64,000 nucleotides of DNA from Bacteroidia bacterium (GTDB lineage: Bacteria > Bacteroidota > Bacteroidia > B-17B0 > Aurantibacillaceae), in assembly GCA_016787785.1 (NCBI GenBank), contig JAEUTO010000014.1, positions 310,001 through 374,000 of the forward strand, read 5' to 3'. The translations under genes and the position numbers were made by a program. A model generated the notes under the pieces. The model searched no databases. It saw only the letters and a list, made by a program, of their open reading frames with translations, and had not been told where the DNA came from. The stretch's first letter is position 1. Every line of letters begins with the position of its first letter. Below are positions 16,615 through 27,000 of this stretch, piece by piece.

Positions 16615-17577
16615 TTATTTCTTAGCTTCTTTGTCTTTCTTTTTAAAATATTTTCTCAACAAAAAATTATGTTGTAAAGCTTCCAGGTCCTCGTCTAATT
16701 TTTTAGAGCCGCTTTCTAAACTCTTTATACTTGATTTTAGATCCGCGCCAGCAGCTTCATCGTGCAACAATATACCAACCGGGGTTTTGGGGTTACGACT
16801 AGCTTCATTCAAATTAGCGATAAAAACAGAAGCGGTATCGGCAACTTTATTTAATTCTTTTACTGTTTTTTTAATATTATTAAATACGGTTGTGTCTGTT
16901 ACAAGATCGTTAGCAAGCGTTCCCTTTTTATTAAGTTTAGCGCTAAAATCTGAAAGGGAATTTAAAAGTACTTCTGCCCTGTTTGTTGCATTTCGCAAAG
17001 ACGCGGAGGTAGCAGAAATGTTATCGTACAGATCCTCATCTTTTAATAATTTACCAAGGTTGCCTTTTCCATCCAATAAGTTCTTACTAATAGTTTTAAA
17101 GTCTGTAGTTATAGCCAACACATTTTTATTATTTTCCTGAAAGGTATTCATCATATCTTCTGTAGTAAATGTTTTTTCAACGCCCAGGGTATCGTCCTCT
17201 GTAACAGCAGGAGAGTTGGCACTGCCGCCATATATCACCAAGATCTTATTACCAATAAAACCATCGGTGCTTACTTTTACTTTTGCATCTTTACGAATAT
17301 ATTCCTGCGCTTTTTCATCTATATTCATTATTACTTTCACCTGCGATTTGCCGTAAAACTCAACACGCTTTACCGTTCCTATCTTAACGCCCGAAAACCA
17401 GATGTTGTTACCTTTTTGCAAACCATTTACATCCTCAAACAAAGTGGTAACCTGCATTTTGGTTGAAAAGGTTTGGTGGATGTTGCCTATCATTAATATG
17501 CCGGCAATAAGAAAAATAATTCCTATTAATACGAAAACGCCTACGATAATGGCGCGCTTATTTGGAGATTCGTTCAT
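16615..17577 (-). CDS. mlaD: MlaD/MCE-family lipid transport protein
   Basis: 320 residues: a single N-terminal membrane anchor (AIIVGVFVLIGIIFLIAGIL), the MCE domain (TLFEDVNGLQKGNNIWFSGV, IGTVKRVEF) and a long helical C-terminal part. In the Mla system the MCE ring carries phospholipids across the periplasm. Third gene of the mlaE-mlaF-mlaD order; 4 bases after the ATPase gene. The helical tail is longer than in E. coli MlaD, as often in Bacteroidota. Confidence 0.9.
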   Translation of the reverse strand: MNESPNKRAIIVGVFVLIGIIFLIAGILMIGNIHQTFSTKMQVTTLFEDVNGLQKGNNIWFSGVKIGTVKRVEFYGKSQVKVIMNIDEKAQEYIRKDAKVKVSTDGFIGNKILVIYGGSANSPAVTEDDTLGVEKTFTTEDMMNTFQENNKNVLAITTDFKTISKNLLDGKGNLGKLLKDEDLYDNISATSASLRNATNRAEVLLNSLSDFSAKLNKKGTLANDLVTDTTVFNNIKKTVKELNKVADTASVFIANLNEASRNPKTPVGILLHDEAAGADLKSSIKSLESGSKKLDEDLEALQHNFLLRKYFKKKDKEAKK

Positions 17578-17581
17578 GGTT

Positions 17582-18361
17582 TTATGTTATAAAATTGTAA
17601 TTAAAAAAACTTTGTATTCTTTCGTCCTGTGTTGCAAATACCTCTGCAAAGGTGCCAACTTTTAAAAAGGAGCCGTCAAGTAATATCGCTGCACGGTTAC
17701 CGGTAACCTTGGCACAGGTAAGATCGTGTGTAATAATAATGGAGCTTGTGTGATAGCGTCGTTGAACACTATTTATCAATTCATTGATTTCTATTGACGT
17801 AATCGGATCTAAGCCCGAAGTTGGTTCGTCATATAACATGATCTCGGGTTTTAAAATTAATGTGCGTGCAATACCTATTCGCTTTTTTTGCCCTCCCGAA
17901 AGATCAGAAGGTAATTGGTTGATCTTGTCTAACAGACCAACTGCCTCCAAAACTTCTTCAACCGCTGCATCAATTTCTTTTTTTGTAAGATGTTTAAAGT
18001 TCATGCGTAATGGAAATTCAAGATTACGGCGCACATCCATACTATCATACAAAGCGCTGTTCTGAAACGAAAAACCGATCTTTAAACGCAATGCATCTAA
18101 TTCTTTACCTTTTAATTTATCAACTTCTTGTCCAAGCACTTTTACAATACCTCTATCCGGCCGTAATAAACCAACCAATATTTTTATGAGCACCGATTTG
18201 CCTGTACCTGAGCGCCCTAGCACGGCTACGTTCTCGCCTTTGTGCACATCAAGATCAATGCCTTTTAAAACATCCAGAGTAGCAAATGATTTATACAAGC
18301 CGCGGATGGAGATCACAGCGTTAGTTGTATCAATTATATCGTTATGGTTATCTGACTGCAT
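17582..18361 (-). CDS. mlaF: ABC transporter ATPase, MlaF-like
   Basis: 259-residue ABC ATPase. Walker A GRSGTGKS, signature LSGGQKKR, Walker B IMLYDEPTSGLDP and the switch His in IIITHDLT are all intact. It belongs to the MlaF/Mkl subfamily that powers phospholipid traffic between inner and outer membranes. One base separates it from the permease gene upstream. Confidence 0.92.
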   Translation of the reverse strand: MQSDNHNDIIDTTNAVISIRGLYKSFATLDVLKGIDLDVHKGENVAVLGRSGTGKSVLIKILVGLLRPDRGIVKVLGQEVDKLKGKELDALRLKIGFSFQNSALYDSMDVRRNLEFPLRMNFKHLTKKEIDAAVEEVLEAVGLLDKINQLPSDLSGGQKKRIGIARTLILKPEIMLYDEPTSGLDPITSIEINELINSVQRRYHTSSIIITHDLTCAKVTGNRAAILLDGSFLKVGTFAEVFATQDERIQSFFNYNFIT

Positions 18362-18362
18362 C

Positions 18363-19154
18363 TTAAAATAATCTTATCCAATTGCTTACCTGCACAATTA
18401 CAACTTCTTCAATAAAAACAAGGAACATAGAAAGTACCACGGCCTGATTGGCGGCTCGCCCAACACCAACGGTTCCGCTGGAAGCATTATAACCTTTATA
18501 ACAACCTACAATACCAATAGTAAAACCAAAGAAAATGGATTTTGTAACAGAAGTAAACATGTCCAGAAAGGTGATCGTATCAAAACCATGTTCAAAAAAA
18601 CTTACGAAACTTGTAGATTCGTGCGCATTAATATTTACAAACGAGCCTAAAAGCGCCACAAAACCGCAATAAAGCGCCAAAATGGGAACCGTTATGGTTG
18701 TTGCCAAAACACGTGTAGTAACTAAAAACTTAAAAGGATTGATGGCTGAAACCTCCATGGCGTCTATTTGCTCCGTTACACGCATCGAGCCTAATTCGGC
18801 ACCAATACTAGAACCAACCTTCCCTGAACAAATAAGTGCGGTTACTAAAGAAGCAAGAGCTCTTAAAATAGCGATTGAAATAAGCGATGGCAGCCAGGAA
18901 GTTGCGCCAAAGGTTTCTAAAGACGGGCGTGATTGTTTGGTGAAAACCATTCCGGTAATAAAACCGGTAAGTGTTATCAAGGGCAATGCTTTCAACCCTA
19001 TCTCAAAACATTGGTTAACCAGCTCCCTGAAATGAAATGGTGCTTTAAAAGCTTCTCTAAAGAAACGGCCAATAAATTTATAAGCGTTAAAAACACCAAT
19101 AAAATAGTCGTCAAGTCCTTTTGAAAGAAGAAATTTTTTCGATCCTGATCTCAT
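18363..19154 (-). CDS. mlaE: MlaE-type permease
   Basis: 263-residue inner membrane permease with the family pattern: GFITGMVFTKQS near the first TM, CSGKVGSSIGAELGSMRVTE and IDAMEVSAINPFKFLVTTR. Forms the membrane core of the Mla-like lipid transporter with the next two genes. First gene of its operon. The 278-base gap upstream (19,155-19,432) shows no clear promoter, RNA or repeat. Confidence 0.92.
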   Translation of the reverse strand: MRSGSKKFLLSKGLDDYFIGVFNAYKFIGRFFREAFKAPFHFRELVNQCFEIGLKALPLITLTGFITGMVFTKQSRPSLETFGATSWLPSLISIAILRALASLVTALICSGKVGSSIGAELGSMRVTEQIDAMEVSAINPFKFLVTTRVLATTITVPILALYCGFVALLGSFVNINAHESTSFVSFFEHGFDTITFLDMFTSVTKSIFFGFTIGIVGCYKGYNASSGTVGVGRAANQAVVLSMFLVFIEEVVIVQVSNWIRLF

Positions 19155-19432
19155 AATTAGTATTTATACCAAGAAATAATAGTGCCAGCGTTTAAGGGCC
19201 TGTTTGGGGATATAAATACTCATACTGTTATAAATTGAATTATTAATTAGTTTACGGGGTATTTTATGCTCACATTTGAACAATTAGTAATGGCATGCCT
19301 TTAGCATACTAATCTATATAATCACAATTTTTGTTTTTATTTTCCTGAGACATCAGGCCATTGGTTCGTTTATGTTGAAAGACACATATGCAAATCAATA
19401 ATTAACTGCATACACAACTAAACTAAAAACAT

Positions 19433-19822
19433 ATGACAATTAAAAAAAATTTAGGTATTTGGATGGATCATTCAACTGCCCGCTTAATGGAAGCTACAAA
19501 TGATATATCGATAACAAAGACCATTGAATCCAAATTCACACATGCATCTAAAGAAGAAAGTTTGAACAAGAGCGAACATATCATGCATAATAAAGAACAG
19601 CATCAACAAGCAGAATATTACAAAAAGTTAGGCGAAAGTATTAGAAATTATAACTCTGTTCTTTTGTTTGGCCCAACAACTGCGAAAGACGAATTATATA
19701 ATCTTTTAAAGGCTGATCACAATTTTGAAAACATTAAAATTGATGTAAAACAATCCGATAAAATGACCGATAACCAACAACAAGCTTTTGTAAACGAACA
19801 TTTTTCAAATGCTATTTCTTAA
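19433..19822 (+). CDS. eRF1 domain 3-like protein
   Basis: 129 residues. The N-terminal NLGIWMDHSTARLME and the C-terminal SVLLFGPTTAKDELYNLLKA resemble the third domain of archaeal/eukaryotic release factors and the small bacterial proteins related to it, often annotated as translational machinery proteins. It lacks the other eRF1 domains, so it is not a release factor. It is followed by csbD and the ice-binding protein, suggesting a stress context. Confidence 0.55.
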   Translation: MTIKKNLGIWMDHSTARLMEATNDISITKTIESKFTHASKEESLNKSEHIMHNKEQHQQAEYYKKLGESIRNYNSVLLFGPTTAKDELYNLLKADHNFENIKIDVKQSDKMTDNQQQAFVNEHFSNAIS

Positions 19823-19859
19823 TATTTTCCCCTTCATCAAAACTATAAAAACTAAAACT

Positions 19860-20048
19860 ATGAATCTAACTGAATTAAAAGGAAACTGGCACGAAACAAA
19901 AGGTAAAATGAAACAAAAATTCGGTATTCTCATTGATAGCGATCTAACCTTAATAGAAGGTAAAGAAGAAGAAATGTTTGGAAAGTTGCAAATTAAACTT
20001 GGTCGCACAAAAGAAGAACTACTTCAAATTATCTCTGAATTCAAATAA
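19860..20048 (+). CDS. CsbD family stress protein
   Basis: 62-residue CsbD-like protein (NLTELKGNWHETKGKMKQKF ... GKEEEMFGKLQIKLGRTKEE). Members are induced by general stress in many bacteria; molecular function unknown. ATG at 19,860 gives the standard family N-terminus; a frame extending to 19,809 is unlikely. It lies 37 bases after the eRF1-like gene. Confidence 0.9.
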   Translation: MNLTELKGNWHETKGKMKQKFGILIDSDLTLIEGKEEEMFGKLQIKLGRTKEELLQIISEFK

Positions 20049-20098
20049 AATATTGCGCATAAAAAACTTTAAATAAAAATTCACCTAAAATAAAAAAA

Positions 20099-21721
20099 AT
20101 GAAAATTAATTTACTTACTAAGGTAACTATGGTTACTCTATTGTCTTTACCCTTTATTACTTTAGCACAGGCACCTACTTTGGGTACAGCTGCAAATTTT
20201 ATCCTATTCTCTACAAACGGCGCGGTAACTAATACCGGCATTTCACAAATTACTGGCAATGTTGGAACCAACAACGGCTCGAGCACAGGTTTTGGTAATG
20301 TGAACGGTGTTATGAACGACGGAAACGGCGTGAGTGCGCAATGTGCAGCCGATCTATTAATTGCCTACAATCAATTGAATGCAACCGTAGCAACTTTTTT
20401 TCCGGCACCATTACTTGGAAACGGCGCAACGCTTGTTCCTGGCGTATATTCTATTGGCGCAGCGGCAACGCTAAACCTGGAACTGAAATTAGATGGTCAG
20501 AATAATGCAAACTCAGTATTTATTTTTAAGATCCAGGGACCTTTTTCTACTAACCCGGCGTCAAGAATTAAATTAATTAACGGCGCAAAAGCATGTAATG
20601 TGTTTTGGAAAGTTGAAGGTCTTGTAAGTATGGCTGCAGGAACAAGTATGAAAGGAACGGTTATTGCAAACAATGCGGCAATTAATATGAATTCAGGCGA
20701 TACACTTGAGGGAAGAGCCCTTTCTACGGCAGGTGCAGTAACACTTAACGGTTTATTTGCTTATACACCAATTGGCTGTGGCAGCCCGGTATTAAACGGC
20801 CCTGCTTCTCCAACCCTTGGCATTGCAGGGTGTTACGCTTTATTTTCGGCTAACGGTGCAGTCTCTAATACAGGTGTAACTACAGTAACAGGCGATGTTG
20901 GAAGTAACAGCGGTGCACCAACAGGTTTTAGCGCTGCAACAATTAACGGTAACCTTCATTTGGTTCCGGATGGTTCAACAGCGCAGTGTGCAACGGATCT
21001 TAATGTTGCCTATAATTATCTTAATGGATTAACACATGACATTGAGTTATTATATCCAGCACAATTTGGAAATGGTTTGGTATTAACGCCACACACATAT
21101 CTTTTAAATGCAGCAACTGTACTTACCGATTCGCTTTATTTGAACGCGCAAGGTAATAGCAATGCTGTATTTGTAATAAAAATAAACGGCGCAATATCTA
21201 CAAGTACTTATGCAAAGGTGATGTTAATTAACGGTACACAGGCAAAAAATGTATTTTGGAAAATTGAAGGTGCGGTAAATTTAAATAACTACACACAATT
21301 TAAAGGAACCATCATTTGCCACAATGGCGCTTTAGGTGCAATTAATACAGGTGTTTCAATTGATGGCAGATTACTTACAACTAATGGCGCGTTAACAACT
21401 ACTGCTGTAACGGTAGTTGCTTATGCAACGGCATCAACATGTGCATCGGTTGGTATTCCATTATACAGCGTTACAAGTTCTGTTGTGAAAATATATCCAA
21501 ACCCTTTTACTACATCATTACATATTAAAGTAATAGATGCTGAATTAAGTAATTCTATAGAAATGAGACTGTATAACGTTTTAGGTGAAGTGGTAATGAC
21601 AAGCTCTATCTCAAAACAAATAACTACTGTTGAAATAAAAGATCTTGCTTCGGGAATTTATTTATACAAGATAGTTGACAATAATAAGATCGTTCAAACA
21701 GGCAGACTGATTGCACAATAA
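20099..21721 (+). CDS. Tandem ice-binding-like (DUF3494) protein with T9SS sorting domain
   Basis: 540 residues. After a signal peptide (TLAQAPTLG) two DUF3494 domains follow, about 27-225 and 230-430; each begins alike (FILFSTNGAVTNTGISQITG versus YALFSANGAVSNTGVTTVTG) and contains VFIFKIQG/VFVIKING and NVFWKVEG/NVFWKIEG. This fold includes the ice-binding proteins of bacteria, fungi and diatoms. A Por type A sorting domain (IYPNPF, LASGIYLYKI) ends the protein, so it should be secreted or surface-anchored by the type IX system. Ice binding is inferred; some DUF3494 proteins are adhesins. Confidence 0.9.
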   Translation: MKINLLTKVTMVTLLSLPFITLAQAPTLGTAANFILFSTNGAVTNTGISQITGNVGTNNGSSTGFGNVNGVMNDGNGVSAQCAADLLIAYNQLNATVATFFPAPLLGNGATLVPGVYSIGAAATLNLELKLDGQNNANSVFIFKIQGPFSTNPASRIKLINGAKACNVFWKVEGLVSMAAGTSMKGTVIANNAAINMNSGDTLEGRALSTAGAVTLNGLFAYTPIGCGSPVLNGPASPTLGIAGCYALFSANGAVSNTGVTTVTGDVGSNSGAPTGFSAATINGNLHLVPDGSTAQCATDLNVAYNYLNGLTHDIELLYPAQFGNGLVLTPHTYLLNAATVLTDSLYLNAQGNSNAVFVIKINGAISTSTYAKVMLINGTQAKNVFWKIEGAVNLNNYTQFKGTIICHNGALGAINTGVSIDGRLLTTNGALTTTAVTVVAYATASTCASVGIPLYSVTSSVVKIYPNPFTTSLHIKVIDAELSNSIEMRLYNVLGEVVMTSSISKQITTVEIKDLASGIYLYKIVDNNKIVQTGRLIAQ

Positions 21722-21740
21722 TTAAAATAATTAATAAATG

Positions 21741-21773
21741 AAGCTTCGGTCTTTAATTAGACCGAAGCTTTTT
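21741..21773 (+). terminator. Strong hairpin terminator
   Basis: AAGCTTCGGTCT (21,741-21,752) and AGACCGAAGCTT (21,759-21,770) form a perfect 12-base-pair stem with a TTAATT loop, followed by T residues. It ends the ice-binding gene, but sits only 12 bases before the response regulator start codon, so it may also control that gene. Confidence 0.85.
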
Positions 21774-21785
21774 AAAATAAAATAT

Positions 21786-22211
21786 ATGAACAAAAACGGA
21801 CCCGTAGTAGTAATTGAAGATGATGAGGATGACCAATATTTGCTTGGTGAGATATTTAAGAAATTAAATTATAAAAATGATATTGTCTTTTTTAAAGATG
21901 GAAATACCGCACTTGAATATTTGAATAAAACGGACATCATACCTTTCCTGATACTTTCAGATATTAATATGCCAAAGATCAATGGTTTTGAGCTCAGATC
22001 AAAAGTACATACCAATGAAATGTTGCATGTAAAATGCATACCCTATTTATTTTTCACTACTACTTCCACCAAACAATCGGTAATAGATGCCTATGCTTTA
22101 TCGGTGCAGGGTTTTTTTATTAAACCCCACAGCTTTGAAAAACTTGAAAATACCATTAAAAAAATAATGGACTACTGGCAGGAATGTATTGCGCCAAGCG
22201 AATATAGCTAA
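21786..22211 (+). CDS. Single-domain response regulator
   Basis: 141-residue CheY/Rcp1-like receiver. The acidic pocket is EDDEDD (11-16), the phosphoacceptor Asp59 lies in LILSDINMPKING, the switch Thr is in FFTTTST and the conserved Lys in FFIKPHS. No output domain, so it would act by protein contact. ATG at 21,786 is chosen; an earlier in-frame ATG would start inside the terminator stem. A cognate kinase is not adjacent. Confidence 0.88.
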   Translation: MNKNGPVVVIEDDEDDQYLLGEIFKKLNYKNDIVFFKDGNTALEYLNKTDIIPFLILSDINMPKINGFELRSKVHTNEMLHVKCIPYLFFTTTSTKQSVIDAYALSVQGFFIKPHSFEKLENTIKKIMDYWQECIAPSEYS

Positions 22212-22359
22212 GTGTGCATATATTCAACAACTAAGAGGAAATTACTCGCCATCAAACGTTGTTATTCGCCCATTTTTACTGGCATAAAACTTGAAATTAC
22301 CTAATTGCGAAATTGGATGCAGCCGCTTTCATTTTCCTAAATATTTAAAATTAAGTAAA

Positions 22360-22614
22360 ATGGACTTTTTCAAAATAATCAGAATATTCTTTACAGTTTG
22401 GTTTATCATCATTGGTATTATTTATTTAACCAATTGTAAACGCAGTACTAACCCCAAGATCGATATGCCGATAGAAAAGACGATCAGTCTTCCTTCAACC
22501 ATTAATGTTGAAACAACCCATAGCATCGTTGCTAAACCACAAGCTCTTAGTCCGGTTACAACATCCGTGGTGCCGCGCTCAGAGAAACCAGTAAAATTGA
22601 TCTATTTAAAATAG
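22360..22614 (+). CDS. Small single-TM hypothetical protein
   Basis: 84 residues from the ATG at 22,360: MDFFKIIRIFFTVWFIIIGI is an N-terminal membrane segment, then a Cys and a Ser/Thr/Pro-rich tail. It might be a lipoprotein (YLTNCKRS) or a simple membrane anchor. An ATG at 22,291 in frame gives an implausible leader. No homologue recognised. Confidence 0.45.
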   Translation: MDFFKIIRIFFTVWFIIIGIIYLTNCKRSTNPKIDMPIEKTISLPSTINVETTHSIVAKPQALSPVTTSVVPRSEKPVKLIYLK

Positions 22615-22689
22615 TTTCAGCGGGACCTAATAATTAACAACAGATAAATGCGCTTTTTGTTATCTTTATCTAACGTTAATTAGTTTACT

Positions 22690-24030
22690 ATGAAAAATGC
22701 TAAGATTTATTTAATTCTTCTTCTCAATATCTTTATTTATAATAATGTAAAAAGCCAGGTATGGTCGGCCGTTGATGCCGGATTTAATTATCCTGCTTAT
22801 GGAATGGCAGAATTTAATGGAGAACTTTTTGTTGGCGGACAATTTACACCGCAGGGAAGCACGCAAACAAGAGGTGTTGCTGTTTGGAGTGGCGATACTG
22901 CATGGAAACAACCTTCATATGGTATATACGGCACTGTAAATGTTTTAGCCGAGTATAACGGACAACTTTTTGCAGGTGGTAGTTTTTTTTATTGTGATTT
23001 TTCGCAGGTTTGTGCCAGCCTTGCTGTTTGGAACGGAAATTATTGGTCGCCAATAAGCAATGGTACAGATGGAATTGTTAATGCCATGCAAGTGTACAAT
23101 GGCGAACTTTATATTGCCGGATCTTTTAATAATGCAGCCGGACTTCCTGCAAAAAAAATTGTAAGATATGATGGGACAAATTTTTCGCAGGTATATGGAG
23201 GTATGATTGCAAATCAATACGCGGCTATCTCAGATCTTGAAGTTTACAATAATGAATTATATGCCGTTGGCGAGTTTTCTTTGGCTGGTGGTGTTCCTGC
23301 ACAAAACATTGCAAAGTTTGATGGTAATACCTGGTCGGCTGTAGGAGCGGGACTTTCAGGAGGAACAAATCCTTACGGTAGTTCTTTAGCAATATTTAAT
23401 GGTGAATTATATGTAGCAGGAAAATTTACAACGGCAGGAAGCGTTCCTGCTAATTATCTTGCAAAATGGGATGGCTCTAACTGGTCTTCTACAGGAACCG
23501 TCTTCAACCAACAAATATACTGCCTTGGTGTTTATGATGGTGACCTGATAGCAGGAGGCGCTTTCACATACATTAATAGCGCATATAAACCCCATATTGC
23601 ACGTAGTAGTAATGGCACAACATGGCTTGATATGTTTGGTGGATTAGATGGACCTCCATTTGATTTTATTACACACAACTCTGAACTTTATGTTTGTGGC
23701 AGTTTTACCGTGGCCAATGGAATACCGGTTAATAATATTGCAAGATGGGTAACACATGTTTCGGTAAAAGAAAATACAGCACATGTAGTTTCAACAGAAC
23801 TATTTCCGAATCCATTTGCAGAAAAAACTACTTTAAAACTGGATAGAAATTTAAATAACGCAACCATAGAAATTTATAATGCTGAAGGCAAAAAAGTAAA
23901 TGAAATAAATAATATTTCAGGAAATAGAGTTGAAATTAAAAGAAACGAATTAAGTGCCGGGATTTATTTTTTAAGATTAAAAGAAAATGGCCTTGCAATC
24001 GGAAAAAGCAAGTTCGTTGTTACTGATTGA
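22690..24030 (+). CDS. Secreted beta-propeller-like protein with T9SS sorting domain
   Basis: 446 residues. A signal peptide ends near VKSQ. The core repeats about every 50 residues a pattern such as YNGELYIAGSF ... VPAxxIAKFDGxxWS, seen at least six times, which suggests a beta-propeller of the Rax2/kelch-like kind. The C-terminal part is a Por sorting domain (LFPNPFAEKT, LSAGIYFLRLKE). Role unknown; such proteins are often surface binding or adhesion proteins. Confidence 0.8.
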   Translation: MKNAKIYLILLLNIFIYNNVKSQVWSAVDAGFNYPAYGMAEFNGELFVGGQFTPQGSTQTRGVAVWSGDTAWKQPSYGIYGTVNVLAEYNGQLFAGGSFFYCDFSQVCASLAVWNGNYWSPISNGTDGIVNAMQVYNGELYIAGSFNNAAGLPAKKIVRYDGTNFSQVYGGMIANQYAAISDLEVYNNELYAVGEFSLAGGVPAQNIAKFDGNTWSAVGAGLSGGTNPYGSSLAIFNGELYVAGKFTTAGSVPANYLAKWDGSNWSSTGTVFNQQIYCLGVYDGDLIAGGAFTYINSAYKPHIARSSNGTTWLDMFGGLDGPPFDFITHNSELYVCGSFTVANGIPVNNIARWVTHVSVKENTAHVVSTELFPNPFAEKTTLKLDRNLNNATIEIYNAEGKKVNEINNISGNRVEIKRNELSAGIYFLRLKENGLAIGKSKFVVTD

Positions 24031-24062
24031 ACTAATAGTTACTGACTTAATTCTCTGAAATC

Positions 24063-27000
24063 TTAATGAAAATTTCTTCCACCATGAAATACGTCGTACT
24101 GCAATGAAGGACCGTTGTTAGATTTAAGAAGTTCTTTTTCAGATTTCGCCATGCCCGGCGCACTACTCGTATGATCCACACTTTGATCCTCTGAAGCCCT
24201 TGCTTGAGAATTGGCAATTGGTAATAACAATCCTGAAAGATCATAGCATTTTCGTACCACAATGTGTATCACTTCACCTTCTTTTTGCACTTTACCATCT
24301 ACCATTAATAAACGGCAATGCACGATCTCTTTCCTGTATTGATGAAATAAATTTTTAAATACAACGAGGTTAGATGTTCCTGTTTCATCTTCTATGGTAA
24401 TAAAACAAATACCACTTGCGGTGCCGGGCCTTTGCCGAACTAATACCAGGCCTGCAACCCTCACAAACTTTCCATTATCACAATTAGCCAGTTCAGCGGT
24501 GGTAATGACTTTTAGCAATGCTAATTTATCTCTGGCAAAGCTTACGGGATGTGCTTTTAATGACAACGAAATTGTTCTGTAATCTTCAATCACGTGTTCT
24601 GCTAAATTCATTTCGGGTAACTCAATTGTTCTTTCAATGGTATCATCAGCTTGTAGTCCGGCAAATAAGCCGGTTAAATGATCGCTTAACGATGCTATTT
24701 CCCAAAGTGCTTTTCTTCTGTCTAAACCAATAGATCGAAAGGCATCAGCATCTGCCAAATGTTCAAGTGCAGATAATGGCACGCCTGCATCTAATAATTG
24801 CGCTATACGGTTAAAGCCTGAATCACGCGCTGCTATTAATATTTGCATATCGTCTTCCTTCAAACCTTTTACCTGTCTTAACCCTAATCTTAGGGCACAG
24901 TATTTGCCTTCTTTTTCTTCCAAAGTGCAATCCCAATTTGAATAATTAATATCAACAGGTCTAACAACAACGCCATGTTTTCGGGCATCAGAAATTATTT
25001 GTGCGGGCTGATAAAAACCCATTGGCTGAGAGTTTAATAATGCTGCAGCAAAAATATCAGGGTAATAACATTTCATCCATGATGATATATATACAAGCAA
25101 TGCAAAGCTTACTGCATGGCTCTCCGGAAAACCATAACTACCAAAACCTTTTAATTGATTAAATACACGCCTTGCAAACTCTTCGGTATACCCTTTTTTT
25201 GTCATACCATCCACCAATTTTTTTTCGAAGTTCTTTACCATGCCCTTAGCTTTAAAAGTGGCCATACTTCTTCGCAGTTCATCTGCTTCTGCCGGTGTAA
25301 AACCTGCAGCAACAATAGCAATTTCCATTGCCTGTTCCTGAAATAACGGTACGCCCAATGTTCTTCCTAAAATTGCTTCCAGTTCTTTTGAAGGAAATTC
25401 CACTTTTTCTTTTCCTTCCCGCCTTCTTAAATAAGGATGAACCATATCTCCTTGTATAGGTCCTGGTCTTACGATCGCCACTTCAATAACAAGATCATAA
25501 AAACATTTTGGTCGCAAACGTGGCAACATACTCATTTGTGCCCGGCTTTCTATTTGAAAAACACCTATCGTATCAGCATGACTAACCATTTCATAAACCT
25601 TATCATCATCCTGCGGTATGTTGGCAAGCGTTAGGTCAAGATCATAATGTTCTTTTGCCATATCAAATCCTTTCCTTATGCAAGTTAACATTCCCAACGC
25701 CAATACGTCTACTTTCATAAAGCCCAATACTTCAATATCATCTTTGTTCCATTCAATATTAATGCGATTTTCCATTCGCGCATTTAGTATGGGGCAAAGG
25801 TCTGTTATCTTTCCGCGTGTAATAACAAAGCCACCGGTGTGCTGCCCTAACTGTCTTGGAAAATCAATATATTGCCGGGTCAGATCCAAAACTTTCAGCA
25901 AGTGTTTATCATTAGCATCAAAGCCCGATGAAGAAACGGTTTTTCCTTTATGCCATTCTTCTGTAAATTCCCATCCTGAATTTGATAAACTTCCAACCGC
26001 ATCCAAAGATAGTCCCATTGCTTTAGCCACATCGCGCACCGCACCTTTGTAATGCAGCTGTGTTACTGTAGCAACAATAGCAGCTCTACCTCTACCGTAT
26101 TTCTCATAAATGTATTGGATCACTTCTTCGCGGCGCTCATGTTCAAAATCTACATCTATATCCGGTGGTTCGTCGCGTGCATCCGACATAAAACGACTGA
26201 ACAGTAAATTAAATTTGGAAGGATCGACAGAAGTAACGCCCAAACAATAACACACTGTTGAATTAGCGGCCGATCCCCTACCCTGACATAATATATTTTG
26301 ATCTCGCGCAAATTTTACAAAATCATACACGGTTAAAAAATAAGCGGCATAATCTTTACGGCCAATAAATCCTAATTCATATTCAATATTTATTTTTACT
26401 TTTTCAGGAATGTTATTATCAAATTTCTCATTCGCCCCTTTCCAGGTAAGATAAACTAATTCTTCCTGTGGTGTTCGTCCTTCGCTGGTTATTTCTTCCG
26501 GATAAACATATTTTAATTCGCTTAAACAAAAGGTACAGGCTTTGGCAATTATTTGTGTGTTCTCAATAGCTTCAGGATATTGTGAGAACAAACGTTTCAT
26601 TTCATCGGCAGTTTTTAAATAACGTTCTGCGTTTTGATACAATTTAAATCCGGCATTGTAAATAGTACATTTTTCTCTTACACAGGTGATCACATCCTGT
26701 AACTCTCTTCGTTCTGGTACATGATAATGTACATCGTTCATAGCTACCAGGGGTATTTTATACTGTTTAGATAATTCTGAAAGTTTGTACAGTTTTTTAC
26801 TGTCGTTTGCCTGGTAAGATCTTATTACTCCTAAAAAAACTTCGGTTCCAAGGTTTAATGTGTATTCTTTTACAGCGGCTTCAAACTCTTTTTCAAATTC
26901 AAAATTTTCATTTAAAGATGCCGGTGGTACAATAATAAATTTTATTCCTTGCGCGTAACGGTAAACATCTGCTTTGTATAAATGGCAATCTCCTTTTTCC

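Noticed and set aside
21738-21785. Longer N-terminus for the response regulator
   Set aside because: It would be encoded by the terminator stem; the internal ATG gives the normal receiver start.
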